From Melioribacter roseus (GTDB lineage: Bacteria; Bacteroidota; Ignavibacteria; Ignavibacteriales; Melioribacteraceae): a DNA stretch of 8,399 bases. Position 1 is the first letter of the stretch; each line of letters opens with the position of its first letter. The position numbers and the translations under genes were made by a program. The notes under the pieces are model-generated. The model did not search any database and was not told the origin of the DNA. It saw nothing but the letters and a program-made list of their open reading frames with translations. The stretch spans positions 1-8,399 of the forward strand of contig DYHC01000074.1 in the NCBI GenBank assembly GCA_020724325.1, read 5' to 3'. Positions 7,278 to 8,399 of the stretch are shown in pieces.

Positions 7278-7284
7278 TTTCAGT

Positions 7285-7318
7285 CTTCTATTTAATTAAG
7301 TAAAAAAGCCGGGTGTTG
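7285..7318. repeat. 34-bp imperfect direct repeat, copy 1
   Basis: This copy matches 7357-7390 at 31 of 34 positions, with a spacing of exactly 72 bp. The shared core is TTAAGTAAAAAAGCC followed by GTGTTG. It lies directly upstream of the membrane-protein gene start (7277). Read leftward it has the right arm and T-run of the terminator in copy 2 but no matching left arm, so it looks like half of a terminator and is not expected to form the strong hairpin. Confidence 0.75.
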
Positions 7319-7356
7319 TTCAAATTCTGGTTAATAAAATATCTCATACTCCAAAA

Positions 7357-7390
7357 CTTCTATTAAATTAAGTAAAAAAGCCCAGTGTTG
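7357..7390. repeat. 34-bp imperfect direct repeat, copy 2 (contains terminator arm)
   Basis: Second copy of the 34-bp repeat. It differs from copy 1 at one base in the AT-rich part and two bases after AAAGCC. In this copy AAGCCCAGTG is completed by a downstream CACTGGGCTT, forming the hairpin described separately. The flanking sequence on either side is not similar between the copies, so this is not a simple 72-bp tandem duplication that has stayed intact. Confidence 0.75.
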
Positions 7391-7408
7391 GGGGGAGGCA
7401 CTGGGCTT
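7374..7408 (-). terminator. Rho-independent terminator (leftward)
   Basis: A perfect 10-bp inverted repeat, AAGCCCAGTG at 7378-7387 and CACTGGGCTT at 7399-7408, encloses an 11-base loop that is C-rich when read leftward. On the minus strand the hairpin is followed directly by a run of T (complement of the A-run at 7374-7379). It lies about 80 bases beyond the stop of the 83-residue minus-strand gene, so it most likely ends that transcript and separates it from the membrane-protein/vertex/dprA unit. Read rightward, no T-run follows, so it is not bidirectional. Confidence 0.9.
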
Positions 7409-7485
7409 ACGACGCTTCCAAAATTATTAATTCTGAAAGCATACATCTGAAATATAGGTTTCATTTGCGCATTTGTCAAGACATT

Positions 7486-7737
7486 TCATTTTAATTGATA
7501 TACAATTTTTCTAATCGTATCAAATTGGAGATAAGGATGATCAACTCTAATCCGTTCAATAGCATCACTTGCTGAAATATCTTGCGCTTTCAATTCCTGG
7601 AACCTTTTTCTTATTGAATAATCCCTTACTGATTTTTCATTTATTAATCCTTTTGAATTTAGAAGTGAATAAATATCGTCGGAGATTAAATCAGATAAAG
7701 GATTTATAGTTGCTATACTCTTTACATTCTTTTCCAT
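7486..7737 (-). CDS. Small conserved-looking hypothetical protein (83 aa)
   Basis: I do not recognise a family. The start is ATG 7737, because a good Shine-Dalgarno sequence (AGAGGA on the minus strand, 7743-7748) lies five bases upstream; an open frame reaching back to 7830 would add 31 residues (from MLLLVNRIFF) with no such site. The 83-residue product is soluble and charged, has no membrane helix or signal peptide, and is probably mostly helical: DLISDDIYSLLNSKGLI, then KSVRDYSIRKRFQELKAQ, then SASDAIERIRVDHPYLQFD and TIRKIVYQLK. The last part recalls the recognition-helix region of small helix-turn-helix proteins ('s--tir-ivY'), so DNA binding is possible but unproven. It sits alone between the rRNA promoter (divergent) and a strong terminator, so it is probably a single-gene transcript. 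Confidence 0.75.
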   Translation of the reverse strand: MEKNVKSIATINPLSDLISDDIYSLLNSKGLINEKSVRDYSIRKRFQELKAQDISASDAIERIRVDHPYLQFDTIRKIVYQLK

Positions 7738-7751
7738 TTTATTCCTCTTTC

Positions 7752-7781
7752 GAAATTTATATTGAATTAAACAGGGGTCAA
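7752..7781 (-). promoter_or_regulatory. Possible promoter of the 83-aa gene
   Basis: On the minus strand a TTG (7779-7781) is followed after 19 bases by TAAATTTC (7752-7759), one base off the Bacteroidota-type TAnnTTTG element. The same place also fits a sigma-70 reading, with TATAAA (7756-7761) 17 bases after TTGTTG (7779-7784). The transcript would begin only about ten bases before the start codon, barely including the ribosome-binding site, which weakens the call. Confidence 0.3.
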
Positions 7782-7913
7782 CAATTTTAGTTCCCCTATA
7801 AAAAAATATTCGATTTACTAGTAAAAGCATTTGGAAATATTATGTAGAATACTTACATTTTGCGCCGTGTTTTTTAGTAACCATTGAAATATTGCCTCGA
7901 GAAGTTCCCAACA

Positions 7914-7966
7914 CTTAATTTTTTTAATATAGTTCTTGACAAAAAAAAAATTAAGCATTATTTTTC
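7914..7966 (+). promoter_or_regulatory. rRNA operon promoter with AT-rich upstream element
   Basis: A perfect TTGACA (7936-7941) is followed after 17 bases by TATTTT (7959-7964). The spacer starts with a run of ten A's (7941-7950, sharing one base with TTGACA). The same element also reads as TTG-N20-TATTTTTC, close to the Bacteroidota -33/-7 pattern. The bases before it (7914-7930, TTAATTTTTTTAATATA) are AT-rich as in an rRNA UP element. The start of transcription would be around 7970, giving a leader of roughly 90 bases before 16S rRNA. Confidence 0.72.
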
Positions 7967-7984
7967 TCGTCCGCATTTACAAAA

Positions 7985-7995
7985 GTTCTTTGACA
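7985..7995 (+). promoter_or_regulatory. boxA-like antitermination site in rRNA leader
   Basis: GTTCTTTGACA in the leader resembles the boxA element (E. coli TGCTCTTTAACA) bound by NusB-NusE to prevent premature termination of rRNA transcription. Its place, about 15 bases after the predicted transcription start and 65 before 16S rRNA, is normal. A small perfect hairpin follows: CTAAAG (8006-8011) pairs with CTTTAG (8017-8022) around a five-base loop. Confidence 0.6.
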
Positions 7996-8059
7996 GAGTG
8001 AGTAACTAAAGAAATTCTTTAGAAGATTAACTTTGAGATTACAAAAGCTTACAAAATTT

Positions 8060-8399
<340 letters not shown>

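Larger units (their letters stand above)
7738..8059. other. Divergent intergenic region between 83-aa gene and 16S rRNA
   Basis: About 320 bases without a convincing coding gene. It holds the ribosome-binding site and possible promoter of the minus-strand gene at the left, and the AT-rich rRNA promoter and leader (7914-8059) at the right. Between about 7800 and 7913 I see no gene, repeat or strong hairpin. Confidence 0.7.

Noticed and set aside
7285..7390. Two repeat copies as a minimal CRISPR array
   Set aside because: There are only two imperfect copies, one is part of an intrinsic terminator, and no cas gene is present.
7773..7797. Hairpin AGGGG/CCCCT as a terminator
   Set aside because: The stem is only five base pairs with a 15-base loop and no proper T-run follows it on either strand.
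7738..7830. N-terminal extension of the 83-residue gene to ATG 7830
   Set aside because: No ribosome-binding site there, whereas AGAGGA stands at the right distance from ATG 7737; the extension overlaps the likely promoter.

Overview
The window is an AT-rich bacterial chromosome segment. The partial 16S rRNA at the right end and the proteins (a 317-residue MetF, a DUF3098-like membrane protein, a RarA/DprA pair of Bacteroidota style) suggest the Bacteroidota/Chlorobiota/Ignavibacteria group, and my best guess is an Ignavibacteria-like organism. That placement rests on recognition, not on a database search. Clear Shine-Dalgarno sequences are present only before some genes, and two genes use TTG starts.

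The left part (1-5611) is read rightward. It begins with the C-terminal end of a penicillin acylase-family hydrolase cut by the window edge. A tight run follows: metF (one-carbon metabolism), a Gfo/Idh/MocA oxidoreductase, a doubtful 54-codon ORF, ddl (D-Ala-D-Ala ligase), an ftsB/divIC-like division gene and rarA. The ddl/ftsB junction overlaps by one base (TGATG), and most gaps are only a few bases, so this looks like one housekeeping transcription unit mixing folate, cell-wall, division and replication-repair functions.

The middle part (5608-7277) is read leftward and meets rarA tail to tail, with the two stop codons sharing four bases. In transcription order it encodes a small two-helix membrane protein (DUF3098-like), an EutN/CcmL-family microcompartment vertex protein, and dprA. 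The vertex protein is the least expected gene: no shell hexamer or encapsulated enzyme is near it.

The right part (7278-8399) holds a 34-bp imperfect direct repeat. One copy forms half of a strong leftward intrinsic terminator. A small 83-residue unknown gene (leftward) follows, then, divergently, the promoter, leader and first ~340 nt of a 16S rRNA gene. No CRISPR array, insertion sequence, tRNA or prophage feature was seen. Most of the window is ordinary core genome; the best leads are the orphan vertex protein with its membrane-protein neighbour, the terminator-derived repeat, and the small unknown ORFs.
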